Below, piece by piece: positions 23,156 to 35,395 of a stretch of 64,000 nucleotides of DNA. The notes beneath the pieces are model-generated. The model searched no databases, had not been told where the DNA came from, and was given only the letters and a program-made list of their open reading frames with translations. The position numbers and the translations under genes are program-made. Source of the stretch: Beta vulgaris subsp. vulgaris. Lineage: Eukaryota > Streptophyta > Magnoliopsida > Caryophyllales > Amaranthaceae. The stretch lies in NCBI RefSeq assembly GCF_026745355.1, contig NC_079208.1, positions 54,263,276 through 54,327,275 on the forward strand. Reading direction: 5' to 3'. How positions within the stretch are numbered: the first letter of the stretch is position 1; each line of letters begins with the position of its first letter.

Positions 23156-23795
23156 AATTCGATCCATCTAAAATATATAAAATAAAGTACATTATGATTT
23201 ATGACTTTTGTCTTGATAATTCCTCCAGAAAAAATTACGGATGTACATAAAACTAAATCCTTTTTTCACTTGAATACCTCTATATATATATATATAGCCA
23301 TAATTGTCATGATAGTGAAAATTGTAAACATTTTACTACCCTAGTATGAAAGGGACATAGCGGCTTTCCAAGGACCGTAATGGCCAATAGGCTCCAAAAT
23401 AATTTACTCTTGGAAACTTGCTAAACTAACTAGATATTTTTTATATAAAAAAAAAATCTGATGCAATCATATAGGTTTTGTGTAATAATTTGTAACGATT
23501 GATATATGAAGCTGTAAATAGAAAACGGAAAAAATAATGTGAAAAGAACTTAATAAGTACTCCCTCCATTATTATTTTCTTAAGATGTTTGTAGAGAGAA
23601 TTTCATCATTATCAATTTACCATAGAGTTAACAGTTGATTATTACTCCTGGAGAGGATTGCATGGGCTAGGCGTATTTGTAATTCGTAACATGTAAAAAA
23701 AACTTTATAAAAACAGTAAATCGTGGGACTTTGCTGCTTTGCATTGTTATAAAGAGCTCAGTATACATGTATAAAGAGATTAGATCAATTAAGGA
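23156..23795. other. Spacer; one possible lone Stowaway end
   Basis: A TA microsatellite lies at 23281-23296. TACTCCCTCCATTATTATTTTC at 23558 looks like a Stowaway terminus, but no partner end was found. Confidence 0.35.
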
Positions 23796-23940
23796 TGTCT
23801 TAGCTTAGTGGTTAAGATTGAGGTCTTGTGAACGACATGTAACAAGTTCGAATCTCCACTCCCTTTCTTTGAACTTTGTACTGCTTTCGTCGCTCATATA
23901 GAAGGTCTGTGAAATTAAGTGTATTAATAAATTAATAAAT
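23796..23940 (+). mobile_element. tRNA-derived SINE, family 2
   Basis: TTAGCTTAGTGGTTAAG (A-box-like) is followed 35-40 bases later by AAGTTCGAATCTC (B-box-like), then a non-tRNA body. The same head, in the other orientation, is at 25540-26010. The tail and target duplication are unclear. Confidence 0.55.
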
Positions 23941-25539
23941 TATAGCTTACCATATGTCTTGTTCTTAGTGTAAAATAATATTAATTAAGTAAATTATAGT
24001 TTATGTCACAAAACAAACTGTGGCAAAGTAGCAGTGAAGCAAGGTGTAAAAGGAAGTTTAAGCCCTAGAGGTTGCATCAACACATTTGGATTTTTTTTGT
24101 TTTTCTTCATTTTAAATGCTTCAAATTTTGATATTGTCCTAAGGGTATATGAGATTTCAAATCTTTTACAAAAATTTTAAAATATATACTAAGATATAAT
24201 GAAATTTTTTGTTATTACTACGTAGTCAGATTGAACAATTATGACTTGGCCGATTTTAAGTGCGGTCCATTTTTGGTTATACATAGATTTTCACAAACAA
24301 ATTGTCCAAGATAAATTTTTGAGGGTGTCTCTTCACAAACCGAATCCACACTGCCATATATATATTAAAAAGGGAAAAAGGATGTAAATCATACATGTAT
24401 ACAAGCCACTTTAATTTGGTCACTTTTCCGCTTATAGAATTCATAGTAACTAAAAAGCAAGAATTATATTAATTCTCGTCGATCATTGTATACCTAATTA
24501 TTGCTTTTATGTTATAGTAGTACATGCCAGGCATATGAACTTACAAGTTTTAATTCTTGGGGAAGTCAATTGTATTCACATATTGACTAGCATTTTTAAC
24601 TGTGTATTTGCTTTTGAAGTTCAAACTAGTTTATGTAAAAGTACGAAAAAAAGTGTTGGGATTTGGAATGAAAGAGGTAACTATCAAAAGAAACTTTATT
24701 TTTAGTAAAATTATGACAAATGATACAAAAACTTGACCCAACAGGCAACTTCCTTGCTCTTGCTGCAATCTTTTGGGTGTCAATCTCTTCTTCAAGTGTC
24801 CTTTTCAGCTGAAATGAACCGTGCAAATGTTCTATACTTATCAACTATTTTCTCCGTCCCATAATATAATGTTTGTTTCTGTCTTTTAAAATCAATCTTT
24901 AAAATCTTGAGTAGTTGGATAGTCTTATAAGATTTTAATACTACCTTGTTTTTACAATACATACATCATTTCTATATGGCACAAAAAGCAAGGGTGTGGA
25001 GAGAGAGGGTTGTGATTGAATTTCAAAGTCGTGTGATTATGTTTTAAAAAAGGGATGCATTGTGAAACATACACGAGAGGAAATGATGCATTTATCGTGA
25101 AACATCCAAAAGAGGAAAATGATGCATATATTGTGAAACATAAAAAAAAAAAAAGGATTGTGCTTAATTGGAAACGGGATATATATGAAGTATATATTTT
25201 TAAGAAAGTAACATTATTTATATTTAGTTAGTCTCCCTCATTAATTAATTTCATAAGAAAAAAGTCTCCTGTATTAATCATTTTCTAAATGAGAAAATAT
25301 TATATGATAGAAAATAGTTTTCATATAGCTGTCGAAAAGTTTGAATTGATATTGTTGAAATGTATTTATTGGAAAATAAATATAGTTTAGATATTTTCGT
25401 CCAAACAAACTAAATACAACTATAGCGAAAATGTAACACATGTTATGAACTCTAGTATGACTGTTTGAGGGAGTCTTCTAGAAAATTTTGGAAATTGACT
25501 CTAAAAACTGCATTTTAAGACTTTTTTTAGCATTTTTGC
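23941..25539. other. Spacer, no gene supported
   Basis: AT-rich. TTCTCCGTCCCATAATATAATG at 24849 resembles a Stowaway end of the 43041 family without a clear partner. The minus-strand frame at 24626-24844 (contains TLEEEIDTQKIAARARKLPVG) has no recognisable domain and could be a gene fragment. Confidence 0.35.
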
Positions 25540-26012
25540 ACGTCCCATCTTCTCGGAGGGGGGATTCGAACCTGTGACCTATCGTTCACAGTTATACCTG
25601 GTTATTGAACGGGTCGGGTCAGGATCAGTGCGGGTCGGAAGCGGGTCGGGTCATAAGAGGGTCGCCTAATAAAAGGTCGGTAGCGGGTCGGGCCAAATGG
25701 GTAGAGGGCTTATAGCGGGCCCATAATGGGTGTGTCGGTAAACGAGCAAGAAAAACAAGAAACAAAAAGAGCCAAAAGTAAGTATAAATAAAATGCGAAT
25801 CCGATTATGTAATTGTTTTTACAAAACTTATTTTATTTTTTAAAATTATTGGGTTCCTTTGTTGACTCTATAATGGCCCTGTCCAATAATGACCCTGTCC
25901 AATAAAAGCCCTGTAAAATTGACCCTAACCCTTTAACCATTGGGCTACCCTGTCCAATAACCACCTCTATTCACAGTACCTCAATCTTAACCACTAGGCC
26001 AAGATATTCTTG
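25540..26012 (-). mobile_element. tRNA-derived SINE, family 2, split by a hAT-like element
   Basis: On the minus strand the two parts join as TTGGCCTAGTGGTTAAG (A-box-like, 25994-26010) and GGTTCGAATCC (B-box, 25562-25572). A 377-bp element interrupts them at 25593-25969. The relationship to 23796-23940 is clear in the head region. Confidence 0.6.
25593..25969. mobile_element. hAT-like non-autonomous element rich in GGGTCGGGTC
   Basis: Flanked by the perfect 8-bp duplication TTCACAGT (25585-25592, 25970-25977), the hAT hallmark. Ends TATACCTGGTTATTGAAC and GTCCAATAACCACCTCTA are imperfect inverted repeats. The left interior repeats GCGGGTCGGG and the right interior CCCTGTCCAATAA. No coding. 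Confidence 0.8.
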
Positions 26013-26846
26013 GTGAAGCTAATCATCTCTAACAGTATTTATATAAACCAGAAAATTCCCCCTAGAAAAAACATAAACCAGAAAATACTTTTAAAGTTTA
26101 TTCAACTTTTCATGAATCTTTAAAACCCCGCCAGCGTTGTAATTCTACAAAACGCCACGATGGAGTTTGGGTTTTAGTGAAACTCTACAAGGTATAGTTG
26201 TATCTGACTACTTGAGTCATACATTTTAAAATCAATGGCCCATATTAATAAAATTGGGGGGATTTCAAAAAGAGAATATATGAGCCGTTGACTTTTTATT
26301 TAATGATTGATATTGTTCGAACTCTTTATTTTACAACTCTAAAGAATCCAAATACCGCAAGGATGATATGCATCTAAACCAGTTTGAATTCACTTGTGGA
26401 TAGTAACTTGGAAAGCTATGCAGGTTTACTATTTACATAGGCTTCAATCTTGTGGCAAAAAATTTCTTATCTAAATTTATATTTAGTCATCTTCCAGAGA
26501 TATACTTGTAGTAACTAACTAGATATGAATTAATCCTGTTTTACATAAATGTGTTCTCCTTAGTTAGTTAACTCTCTTGAAAGAAGAATATCCTAACTTT
26601 TTTTCATGTACCAAAAAAACAAAGATATGAATTAATTCAAATATATAAGGCTATTAGCCCTATATGAATTTTGAATATAATGGATATATAATAGTCCCAT
26701 TATCTAACTTTATGGATCAGAATTCTCACCAGCATATATAAACGTCAGATATGATAACTCAAAATTTATTGTACACTCAATACTTTTTTGCTCATTTGAA
26801 GTTGTCAAACGAGAAAATGAGCTAAGAAATAGCGTTGGATGTACAT
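26013..26846. other. Spacer, nothing recognised
   Basis: No supported gene or paired terminal repeat. Confidence 0.4.
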
Positions 26847-26849
26847 TAA

Positions 26850-27118
26850 GGGCCTGTTCTCTTCGGCATAAAACAACTGGACTGAACCGAACTGGACTGA
26901 ACTGATCTGAACTGAACTGAACTGAATTGAACTGAACTGAACTGAACTGAACTGAAGTGAACTGAACTGAACTGAACTGAACTGAAATGACTAGTGATAT
27001 GTGAGAGTAAAAGTATTGTCAAGAGCTGAACCGAACTGAATTGAACTGATCTGAACTGAACTGATCTGAACTGAATTGAACTGAACTGAACTGAAAATAA
27101 GCTGGGGAGAACAGGCCC
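26850..27118. mobile_element. Tourist-like MITE with tandem CTGAA core
   Basis: Ends GGGCCTGTTCTCTTCGGC and GCTGGGGAGAACAGGCCC are inverted copies flanked by TAA on both sides. The interior is almost entirely tandem CTGAACTGAA / CTGATCTGAA pentamers, as in the larger element at 17039-20967. A decayed relative without a clear left end follows at about 27170-27285. Confidence 0.8.
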
Positions 27119-27121
27119 TAA

Positions 27122-28379
27122 AAGTTGCGCAGTATTTAATATAATTTGCTACAATAACACCCGTTTTTTAGGATTGGGAAAAACTAGACTAAACTGTGAG
27201 AAACTGAACCAAACTGAACTGGATTGCGAGAAAAGTGAATTGAATTGAAAATAAGTCAAAAAGAACATGGCCTTAACTTAGCTCTTAATCGAGCCATCTC
27301 AAGTTTCATACGTCATCTCAAATTTGATTACAAGGAGAACATTTTCAATTAAAAAAAAAATGATTTTTCATGAAGATATTATTCCAAGGGAAATACAATC
27401 ATATTGTTAATTATTTGAAAATGACAAGAGTATTATTACATCAAAGTGTAAGAAAATAAGGCCATTGATTTGCTGCTAATCGTTATGCATGTCTTGAAAA
27501 TGATCCTTGTTATTGCTCATTTCACTTTCTTATCATCAATATATCACTCAAGCCTAACCAAAACTTTATAAACACAAGAACCATACTGAATAATTAACTC
27601 TGAAAACTAATTTAAAAATCAGAAAAAAAAAGAAAAGAGACAAAAATGGTATGTAATTCATAATTCATTAGTACATGGGTGGTCTATACTTTAACATTTT
27701 ACTACAAATCAAAGCATGTGGCAGTAAAAAACTTAAAAAATAAAAAAAAAAAAGGTTGAAAATGAATATACACACAAAAAGTATGGAAAAAAGTTAATGC
27801 AGAAAAAAGAGATTTTAAGTACAGAAGAAAGCTTGGTAAAGAGAGGATTTTCTACTTATAAATTATAGTAATACTTTACTACAACTACTACAACCATGAT
27901 AAATTTATAGAATATGAATATGATTATATGAATATGAATAAGTATGGTAGAATATACAGATGAATGACACTTCACAGTTCACAGTTTTCTGTCTCTCTTC
28001 ATTTACAAATCATTGTCCCTTTTTACATGCTTGCTTTCTCATCTCACTTTTTAGCACAGTTGGGAAAGATGGTTAGATTAAAGAAAAGTTTTTAGCACTT
28101 GCTAGATAATTATATTTTAACTTTTTCAAAAGCTAATATTAAAATAAATTAATGTAGAAGAAAAAAAAAAGTTCTTTTTTTTTTTCTTTTTTTATGTTTA
28201 TGGGGTAGAGGAAAGATATACCAAGGACCCCAAACAAAGGAAAAGACAAAATGAGGTAACATCAGATTTCATAGTGTGTTTTTTTTTAATTTTTTTTATT
28301 ATTTTTCTCTTTGCCATTTTCTTTTGAGTTTGAGGTGTAGTTTTTTTTTTTTTTTTTGAAAAAACATAAGGGCACTCAC
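27122..28379. other. Upstream region of the IDD gene, AT-rich
   Basis: Contains many A and T runs and no supported gene. It presumably includes the promoter of the IDD gene, but no individual element can be assigned from sequence alone. Confidence 0.4.
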
Positions 28380-29092
28380 TCTAATCTCTATATCCCATCC
28401 ACCACATCTCAACCCATCACCCTTTCTCTCTCTAACTTTCTCTCTCTATACTAGAATGTGGGTTGGGTTTCTTTGTTGGGATATTTCTTGAATTTTGTAA
28501 TAATTTTCAAAAATATCACATGAAAAATAAAATTTTATTTAAAAAAAATAAAAATGAAGAAATATAGTAACACCTAGAGAGGCTTATTTTAGCCTTATTT
28601 AGAGGTCTCTTCTCCCCCTCTCTCTCTTCAAATAATATACAGACACTCTTAATTTCTCTCTCTAAAAACTCCACTCTTTCTCTCTCTACACTCCAAAAAA
28701 GTGAAAGTTGTCTGTTGGGTTGCAGCCAAAGGAGGAAGAAGCCATCAACAAAGAGGCTGCTAGTGCTGCTATTGCTGCTGTTAGTGCTATTGAGCATATG
28801 AAGTGGGTCTGAAAATACTTAACCTCAAAACTTTAAAATCTTTCATCTTTTTAGTTTCTGTCTTTCTTCATCTGCTTCCTCTTTTTTTTTTTTTTTTACC
28901 AGATTTGGGTTTTCTTTTGTCTTTTTAGATCATTACATATAGATCCTTGAAAACCCAACCTTTTTTTTTTTTTTAAAAAAAAGACCCTTAACTTGTTGTT
29001 GTAGATGACAAAAGTAAGATCCAAATAAACTAATTAATAAAATTTATAAGTTTGCAAAAATCCAGAAAAACAGAAAATTTTAATAGAGGATA
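28380..29092 (+). promoter_or_regulatory. Likely promoter/5' leader of the IDD gene, CT-rich
   Basis: CT-rich tracts (CTCTCTCTAACTTTCTCTCTC at 28423-28448 and further runs to 28690) are typical of plant core promoters and leaders. A start of transcription cannot be placed. A stretch at 28715-28811 is unusually codon-like, and the leader has an upstream ATG at 28798. Confidence 0.45.
28798..28812 (+). other. Short upstream ORF in the leader (MKWV)
   Basis: ATG-AAG-TGG-GTC-TGA lies 280 bases before the main start. If it is in the mature leader it would be a four-codon upstream ORF. The same frame is open without an ATG back to about 28700 and is rich in Ala, Glu and Ile, which is odd for a leader. 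Confidence 0.35.
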
Positions 29093-31581
29093 ATGATAAA
29101 GCAGCAACAACAAGTATTTGTTGAAGAAAACATGTCAAATTTGACTTCAGCAGCAGCTTCTGGTGAAGCAAGTGTTTCTTCTAGCAATAATAGAGGTGAA
29201 CCTAGTAATTCTATTTACCCTCAACAACATCATCAGTATTTTTCACATCAGCTTAATCAGTCTGAAGCTGAAGTTGAAGCTGAAGAACAAGCACAACAAC
29301 CACCTGCTAAGAAGAAAAGAAACCTACCAGGAAACCCAGGTTTTTATAATTTCTTTGATTTTTTTTTATAATAAAAATTCAATCTTTTTTAATAAAGTTG
29401 ACAACTTTGATCTGGGTTTTTGATAATATTTTGTGGGTATATCTTTGTTTTTGTAAATTTTTAGACCCAGAAGCAGAAGTGATAGCTTTATCACCAAAAT
29501 CATTACTAGCAACAAACAGATTTGTGTGTGAGATCTGCAACAAAGGTTTTCAAAGAGACCAGAATTTGCAGCTTCATAGAAGAGGACATAATCTTCCATG
29601 GAAGTTGAAGCAAAGAACAAACAAAGAAGTTAGGAAGAAAGTGTATGTTTGTCCAGAACCAAGCTGTGTGCACCATGACCCATCAAGAGCTTTAGGAGAT
29701 TTAACAGGAATCAAGAAACACTTTTGTAGAAAACATGGTGAGAAAAAATGGAAATGTGATAAATGTTCTAAGAGATATGCTGTTCAATCTGATTGGAAAG
29801 CTCATTCTAAGGTTTGTGGCACTAGGGAATACAGATGTGATTGTGGCACCCTTTTCTCCAGGTATTTATTTATTTACTAATCTCATTTTTAAATCAGTTT
29901 TATGAAATTATTAAATGTTCATAGATTATGATGAGCTTAAATTAGTTAAACTAAAAAAGTAAAATTCTTTTATTGAATTATACATGTTATATATAGACTA
30001 TATAGGTATAGCTAGCTATGTGAGATTCTTTTTTACCAATATGGTAACAAGTCAGAAAGCAAAGAAATAGGGAAGAGACAGAAAACAAGAGAGGGGGAAG
30101 CAAAAAGTTGATCAGAAAGAAAGATAAAGATGCATGATTTTTGTTTTGATGTGAGATATATACATATGTGTAAGAGTTATGCTTTTTCTTTTCTTTTTTT
30201 CTTTATAATTTTTTTTTTTGGGTGAATAATTTAGTGAAAGTCATGTGATGGATAGATGGATGTGTTTGGTTTGTGCAGGAGAGATAGTTTCATAACACAC
30301 AGAGCATTTTGTGATGCATTAGCAGAGGAAACTGCAAGAGCAATAACTACAAACTCTATTCTATCAAACCCAATAGCATCTGTGGCAGCTGCTGCTGTTG
30401 GACCTTCTTCAACCTCTCACTTCATCAATCTTCAGCAACAACAACAACAACAACAGTTGCTCAACAATCAGCAACATCAGGATAATCCACTTCATGCATA
30501 CCCATTAAAGAGAGAGCAACACCAGCAACATCAGCAACAACAGCAAAACATAATGAATCTACCTCCATGGTTATCTTGTCCATCAATGGATCCTCATAAT
30601 CATCAACTTCCTTCTCCGTCGTCGTCGTCATCGATCTTCCATCATCAAGATCAGCTGATGCAACACCATCAACAACAACAACAAAATACAAACCCTAGCA
30701 ACCCTAATATGGGTCCCACATTTTCATCAGGAGGAGGGATTGGTGGTGGACCTTATCATTCACAAGCAGCAGCATCAGCTCACATGTCAGCTACTGCATT
30801 GCTGCAAAAGGCAGCTCAGATGGGAGCTACCATGAGCAACACTGCAACTCAGCAACCCCACCAACAACATCAACAACACCAACAACAACAACACCATCAA
30901 CACCAGCAGAGTCACGTGTCTGACACAAATTCAAATACAACAACAGCAACAACAACAACAACAACAACAGCAACAACAACAACAGCTGGGTTGTTTGGAA
31001 TGAATTTGTCCTCACGTGACCTTGAGCAGCAACAGCAGGAGATGATGCCAACTAGTAATAGTAGTCATTTTGTAAATCAGGGTTTGTCATCTTTTGGAAA
31101 TAAAGCTGCAACAACACCAACAACACCCAATACTTCCACCAATCATCATCAACAACTTAGAGGCCCAAGCCCAACCCAAAGCCCAAACCAAGGCCCACCA
31201 CCATCATCCTTCTTCCATGACATGATGGTCAATTCTCTCTCCTCTACCTATGATCAACATGATCATCATCATGATGCTTTTGGTATTGGTAGTATGGGCA
31301 TGTTGGGTAAGAAAGACCCTTCTTCCTTAGCTGCATTTCATCAAACTCTTGGCGGCGGCGGCGGCGACGACGGAAATGGCAATTGCAATGGCAATGTCAA
31401 TGGCAGTGTTATTAATGGAGGAGGAAATGATGGATTAACAAGGGATTTTTTAGGATTAAGACCTCTTTCTCATAGTGACATTCTCACCATTGCTGGACTT
31501 GGTAATTGCATCACCACAAACACTCCTCATCATCATCATCATGATCATCAACAAGATACCCATAAATCATGGCAAGCTTAA
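29093..31581 (+). CDS. IDD7-like: INDETERMINATE DOMAIN C2H2 zinc-finger transcription factor, IDD7-like
   Basis: Three exons (29093-29339, 29465-29861, 30279-31581), introns GT/AG, code 648 residues. After a Gln-rich start and MSNLTSAAASGEASVSS comes a basic nuclear signal (KKKRNLPG, about 74-81), then the ID domain: C104-C107-H120-H124, C145-C150-H168-H173, C180-C183-H196-C200 and C207-C209-H222-C226. Two C2H2 and two C2HC fingers is the IDD signature. The C-terminal half is Gln/His-rich and holds the conserved MSATALLQKAAQMG and TRDFLGLRPLSHSDILTIAGLGNC motifs. The N-terminal VEENMSNLTSA and this tail point to the IDD4/7/11 group. IDD proteins bind DNA in the nucleus and partner with GRAS regulators such as SHR, SCR and DELLAs; the precise role here is inferred. 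The ATG at 29093 fits IDD7; M14 is an alternative. The gene looks intact. CAA/CAG and CAT runs (30433-30550, 30860-30985) may vary in length. Confidence 0.95.
29340..29464 (+). other. Intron 1 of the IDD gene
   Basis: 125 bp, donor AACCCAG/GTTTTT, acceptor TTTTTAG/ACCCAG. The position, between GNP and DPEAEV, is the conserved intron site just before the ID domain. The T-rich content is normal for a plant intron. Confidence 0.93.
29862..30278 (+). other. Intron 2 of the IDD gene
   Basis: 417 bp, donor CTCCAG/GTATTT, acceptor TTTGTGCAG/GAGAGA. It splits the fourth zinc finger between LFSR and RDSF, the usual place in IDD genes. Confidence 0.93.
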
Positions 31582-31788
31582 TTAGCTAAAACCAAGCTAG
31601 CTAGTAAGTTTACTACTATTAATTCCTTTCTCTCTCCTCTTTTTTTCTCTCTTGTTGTTACTAGCTTCCCAAAGGGAAAAGGGCTTTTGATACATTTCTT
31701 ACTATCAAATACTCTACTACATTACTATGCCCTCTTTTTGCCCCTTTTGTTTAAGTATAAAGTTCATATATATAAGAATATATTTATA

Positions 31789-32160
31789 TTTGTAACCCTT
31801 GTTATTAGTACATTTTCTACTTCCATTACATATATATGATTCTATATAATAAACATTTTTATAATGATAATTAGAATAATATGGAGGAGAGCCCTACATA
31901 TATATTTTAGAGTAATATTCACAATTCACTTTCTAGGTCATTACATAATAGTATGATTTTATATAATAAACACTTTTTATAATGATGATTAAATAAATAT
32001 GGAGGAGAGGCCTACATATATGTTTAGAGTAATATTCACACTTTACTGCTATTTGTAACCCTTGGTAGTACATTTTTAAGTTCATTACATATGATTCTAT
32101 ATAGTAAATACTTTTTATAATGATGATAATTATATAAATTTGAGGAGCCCTACATGTAGT
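31789..32160. repeat. Three imperfect tandem copies, about 110-150 bp, behind the IDD gene
   Basis: Copies begin near 31789, 31939 and 32051. Each contains GATT(C/T)TATATAATAAA-type sequence, TTTTTATAATGAT and GAGGAGAGCCCTACATAT-like blocks. They lie 200-580 bases after the stop, so could be in the 3' UTR or just beyond it. Confidence 0.75.
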
Positions 32161-33125
32161 ATCTTCCCTTTCCTAATTTACTTGTGAATATATAGCTACT
32201 CATAATTTATTAGTTTTCTGAACTGAATTAAAGAACTAATTACAAAATAACCAAGAAAAACTGATATTGGATATGGAATAGATGACAATATTTAGAACAA
32301 AAATTATTAAAAGAGATATTCTAATTTTAATATATAATTAGACCTAATCACTAAATGAATTAAACTAGTCATCGAAAGAAATTAACCTAATTACTATTAG
32401 CTAATTCTTTTTTTAATATTAGACTTACCATTACCTAATTTTAATTTTAAAATAAGCGATCTTTTACGAGACAAAACTCAATTATAAAGATATCTTATTT
32501 TTTAGGAAAGTGTGGGAATAAAGAAAATATATACTCCATATGTGATTATATGGCTTTATTTTTTGGTTTTTTTCTTCACTTATTTTTCTTTTTTGGAGGA
32601 TAATATTTTTGTGTTAGTGCATGTGAGGTGGTGTCTATTTAGAGGGAGGATTCTTTTTATCTTTCTGTCAATTCTTCTGTGAAGGACCACTTTAGCCCTG
32701 TCCATGCACCGCACGTGGTCCAACCTTTTGATCATCTTGTTAATTCTATAGTCTTATAATTCACATGAAAACCTTAGTTAGTACTTGGTCATTTAATTAT
32801 TTAATAGCTAATTAGCCCTTTCAATGCTTTGTTTAGTTATGTTCAAGATCCCGTCAAAAAAAAAATAGTTATGTTCAAGATGATATCCATTTATTATGAT
32901 GTCCAAGAACAAAAGCATGTTTGTTAGCTAAGATCATGAGATTGTGACATCCCTAAATTCTTGTTAATTATAATGCTTATAATATTTCATACACATATTA
33001 ACTAAGAAGTTATATTAACCAGTTTTAAGGTGATAACCAAGGGTGCATATACTAATATAATATCTTGTATGGTCAAATGTTCAACCTTGAAAACCAGTTT
33101 TAAAAGTATAAAAATTAAACATTAC
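32161..33125. other. Spacer, nothing recognised
   Basis: AT-rich with no supported gene. Confidence 0.4.
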
Positions 33126-33128
33126 TTA

Positions 33129-33424
33129 GGCTCCGTTTGTTAGGGTATAAAATATTTTTCTGAAAAATTATTTTTCTCTAACGTATTGTAAAATCATTTT
33201 CCTTTTAGTAAAATTACTCTCCCAATGATGGAAAACTGTTTTCCTTAGCTCTCTTGTACACTCTCACTACTACATCCTTACTTTCCTTTTCATTTTTCTT
33301 TCATTTCATCATTTTTCTTACATGGAACCAAACAACTAAAAACTAATTTTGAAATTGCGTTTTTCATTGTAAATTATATTTCGTGAAAATTATTTTATAT
33401 TTTATACCCCTACCAAACGGAGCC
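33129..33424. mobile_element. Tourist/Harbinger-like MITE
   Basis: GGCTCCGTTTGTTAGGGTATAA at the left and its near complement TATACCCCTACCAAACGGAGCC at the right, flanked by TTA on both sides (33126-33128, 33425-33427). 296 bp, AT-rich inside, no coding. Confidence 0.88.
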
Positions 33425-33427
33425 TTA

Positions 33428-34566
33428 AAGTTAATCATTGTTTTTGTGCCTACTTATATACTCGAAACATTTAATATTTATATATAATGTTCTGTTCTAC
33501 TGGTATTTTTACTGATCGAAATTAATTAAATGCAATTCATAGGTCAAAATTATTTTTGCTATAAATAATTGATTTCAATTAATAAAAAAAACTTCATTGT
33601 CAATATGATTTTCTCTAAACACAATTAAATTATATTAAGACTTAATTTAATTCATAGGTTGACTAGAGCAAAACCTAGAAGATTAACATGTGTACTGTAG
33701 TATTCGTTTGAAATTCTTATGCATATAATTGTTTGGTACTAGGACGAAATCCCTATTGCACTTATAAAAAAAATTAACAAAACTTGGTTATTTGAGTGAA
33801 TTTTTTTAACAAATGATAAAATTTCCATTAATTAGGATGAGTTGAACTGTTGTTGATAATATTCTTTGAAAGGGTTGAATTTTATTAAATTTAACACTAG
33901 TGCTACATAGATTTTCCTTTTCTGCCAACATGGGAGTGTTAATTCACCAAAACTATATAAGTGGCTGTTTGATACACATGAAAAACTTCATTCTCATAAA
34001 AGTTCCATTTTTCTTATTCTATTCCTACAAAATTAACTAGTATGTTTAGTCGACATCAAGGAATTTGTACTTCTCATAAAAATATGCATATATGGCCAAT
34101 GCATTAATGTACAAAAAGATAAATTCATGTGAAGTATAACTTCCTTCACATTTAATATTTTTATTTGAATGTTAGCGAACATTATTAAACTATGTTATGA
34201 ATTATATGAGATGAATTTAGTAAAAGAGGATGTTTGCAAGAAGATTCTTTAATTTGATATAGTTACAATAAACTATTTACATTACATTTTGTTTGGTACT
34301 ATGGTATGAGGGGCGTGTGATCTCGTTTTTAAAGGATAACTATTTCATCTAATCATCATCCTCGTCAATCAAACCTATAGTAATACAATATGCTACACTC
34401 CTCAATTCCTTCTCATTTTATTAATAGTTAAGGAAAAAATGCACCATGTCGTAGTACTTTCTGATATGTTCTAAAACAAATAAAACTATAGGAGGAAGGC
34501 AGGAGAATTTAGGAGAGGAGAGATAGATAAAGGGACACATATGATGAAAATAGATATAGAGATAAC
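33428..34566. other. Spacer, nothing recognised
   Basis: AT-rich with no supported gene or paired repeats. Confidence 0.4.
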
Positions 34567-34569
34567 TAA

Positions 34570-34717
34570 GGGTATGTTCTCTTCACCTTAAAAAATAAAT
34601 TTTAGGTCTGATCAAGTTTGATTAGCTCTAATAGAATGCTCAGAAACAAGTTTCAATCATGTCTAATAAGTTCATTTCAGATAAGTTCAAGTTCTTTTAA
34701 TTGAAGAAAATGCACCC
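34570..34717. mobile_element. Small Tourist-like MITE
   Basis: GGGTATGTTCTCTTCACC against the complement of ATTGAAGAAAATGCACCC, flanked by TAA on both sides. 148 bp. The interior has GATCAAGTTTGATTAG and AGATAAGTTCAAG motifs shared with other Tourist-like copies here. Confidence 0.6.
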
Positions 34718-35097
34718 TAAATGTCGAATAAAGTAACGTTTCGTTTATTTTATAACGATATAAAAATAATTAATTTTTTTTTATTTTAGAACGAATTATA
34801 TTCCTCTATTTTGGTGAGAATCTAATTAAAATCAATAAAAATTATAAGTTTGACCCAAAAAGTCATACAAATAAATTATTGGAAAAAAGATATAGTAGTA
34901 TATTAAATAGAGGACTATAGAAATTGTCGATCTAATATAAATAGAATTTGGAACCATATTTTTTAATCACCCTCTTTAATTGGAATTTATTATTGCTTAT
35001 ACTTAATCTATTTATTACTTCTTATACTTGCTCTATAAATACTTCTCTTAATTAATCAAAACGATAAGCTTACTCTACTCTTTCATATATTATACTA

Positions 35098-35307
35098 CTT
35101 CCCCAGTCCTAAAAAAAATCTCATTTGTAATCTTGGCACTATTCGTAAGTAAAGAAAATTTTCTAACTTTTTTCCAACATATAAGAAAAAACAATCATGT
35201 TTGAATCTTGTTTCATTCCTCTCAATAAATACGTCACATAAATCAAACTTTTAAATTGTCAAACATAAAAAATAGATATAAAAATGTTGTTTTTAGAACA
35301 GATGGAA
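35098..35307. mobile_element. Diverged Stowaway-type MITE
   Basis: CTTCCCCAGTCCTAAAAA at the left and TTTTTAGAACAGATGGAA at the right, flanked by TA. The termini are more mismatched than in the other copies, so this is an older insertion. Confidence 0.5.
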
Positions 35308-35318
35308 TATTACCTTAT

Positions 35319-35395
35319 AAAAAAAGCTATTCATGCTCCCTTGAAAAAAAAAAAGCTATTCACGCTCCCTTGAAAAAAAAAAGCTATTCACACGT
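35319..35395. repeat. Short tandem repeat, unit about 28 bp, three copies
   Basis: Units of the form A(n)GCTATTCACGCTCCCTTG repeat three times, the last partial. It adjoins the palindrome-rich element that follows. Confidence 0.8.

Noticed and set aside
23810..23870. Possible tRNA gene with A-box and B-box
   Set aside because: The acceptor stem is absent and related copies occur elsewhere, so a SINE is the better reading.
28516..28797. 93-residue minus-strand frame before the IDD gene
   Set aside because: It lies antisense to the CT-rich leader, has no domain, and its composition follows simple repeats.
30461..31051. Minus-strand frames inside exon 3 of the IDD gene
   Set aside because: They are shadows of the CAA/CAT codon repeats on the coding strand.
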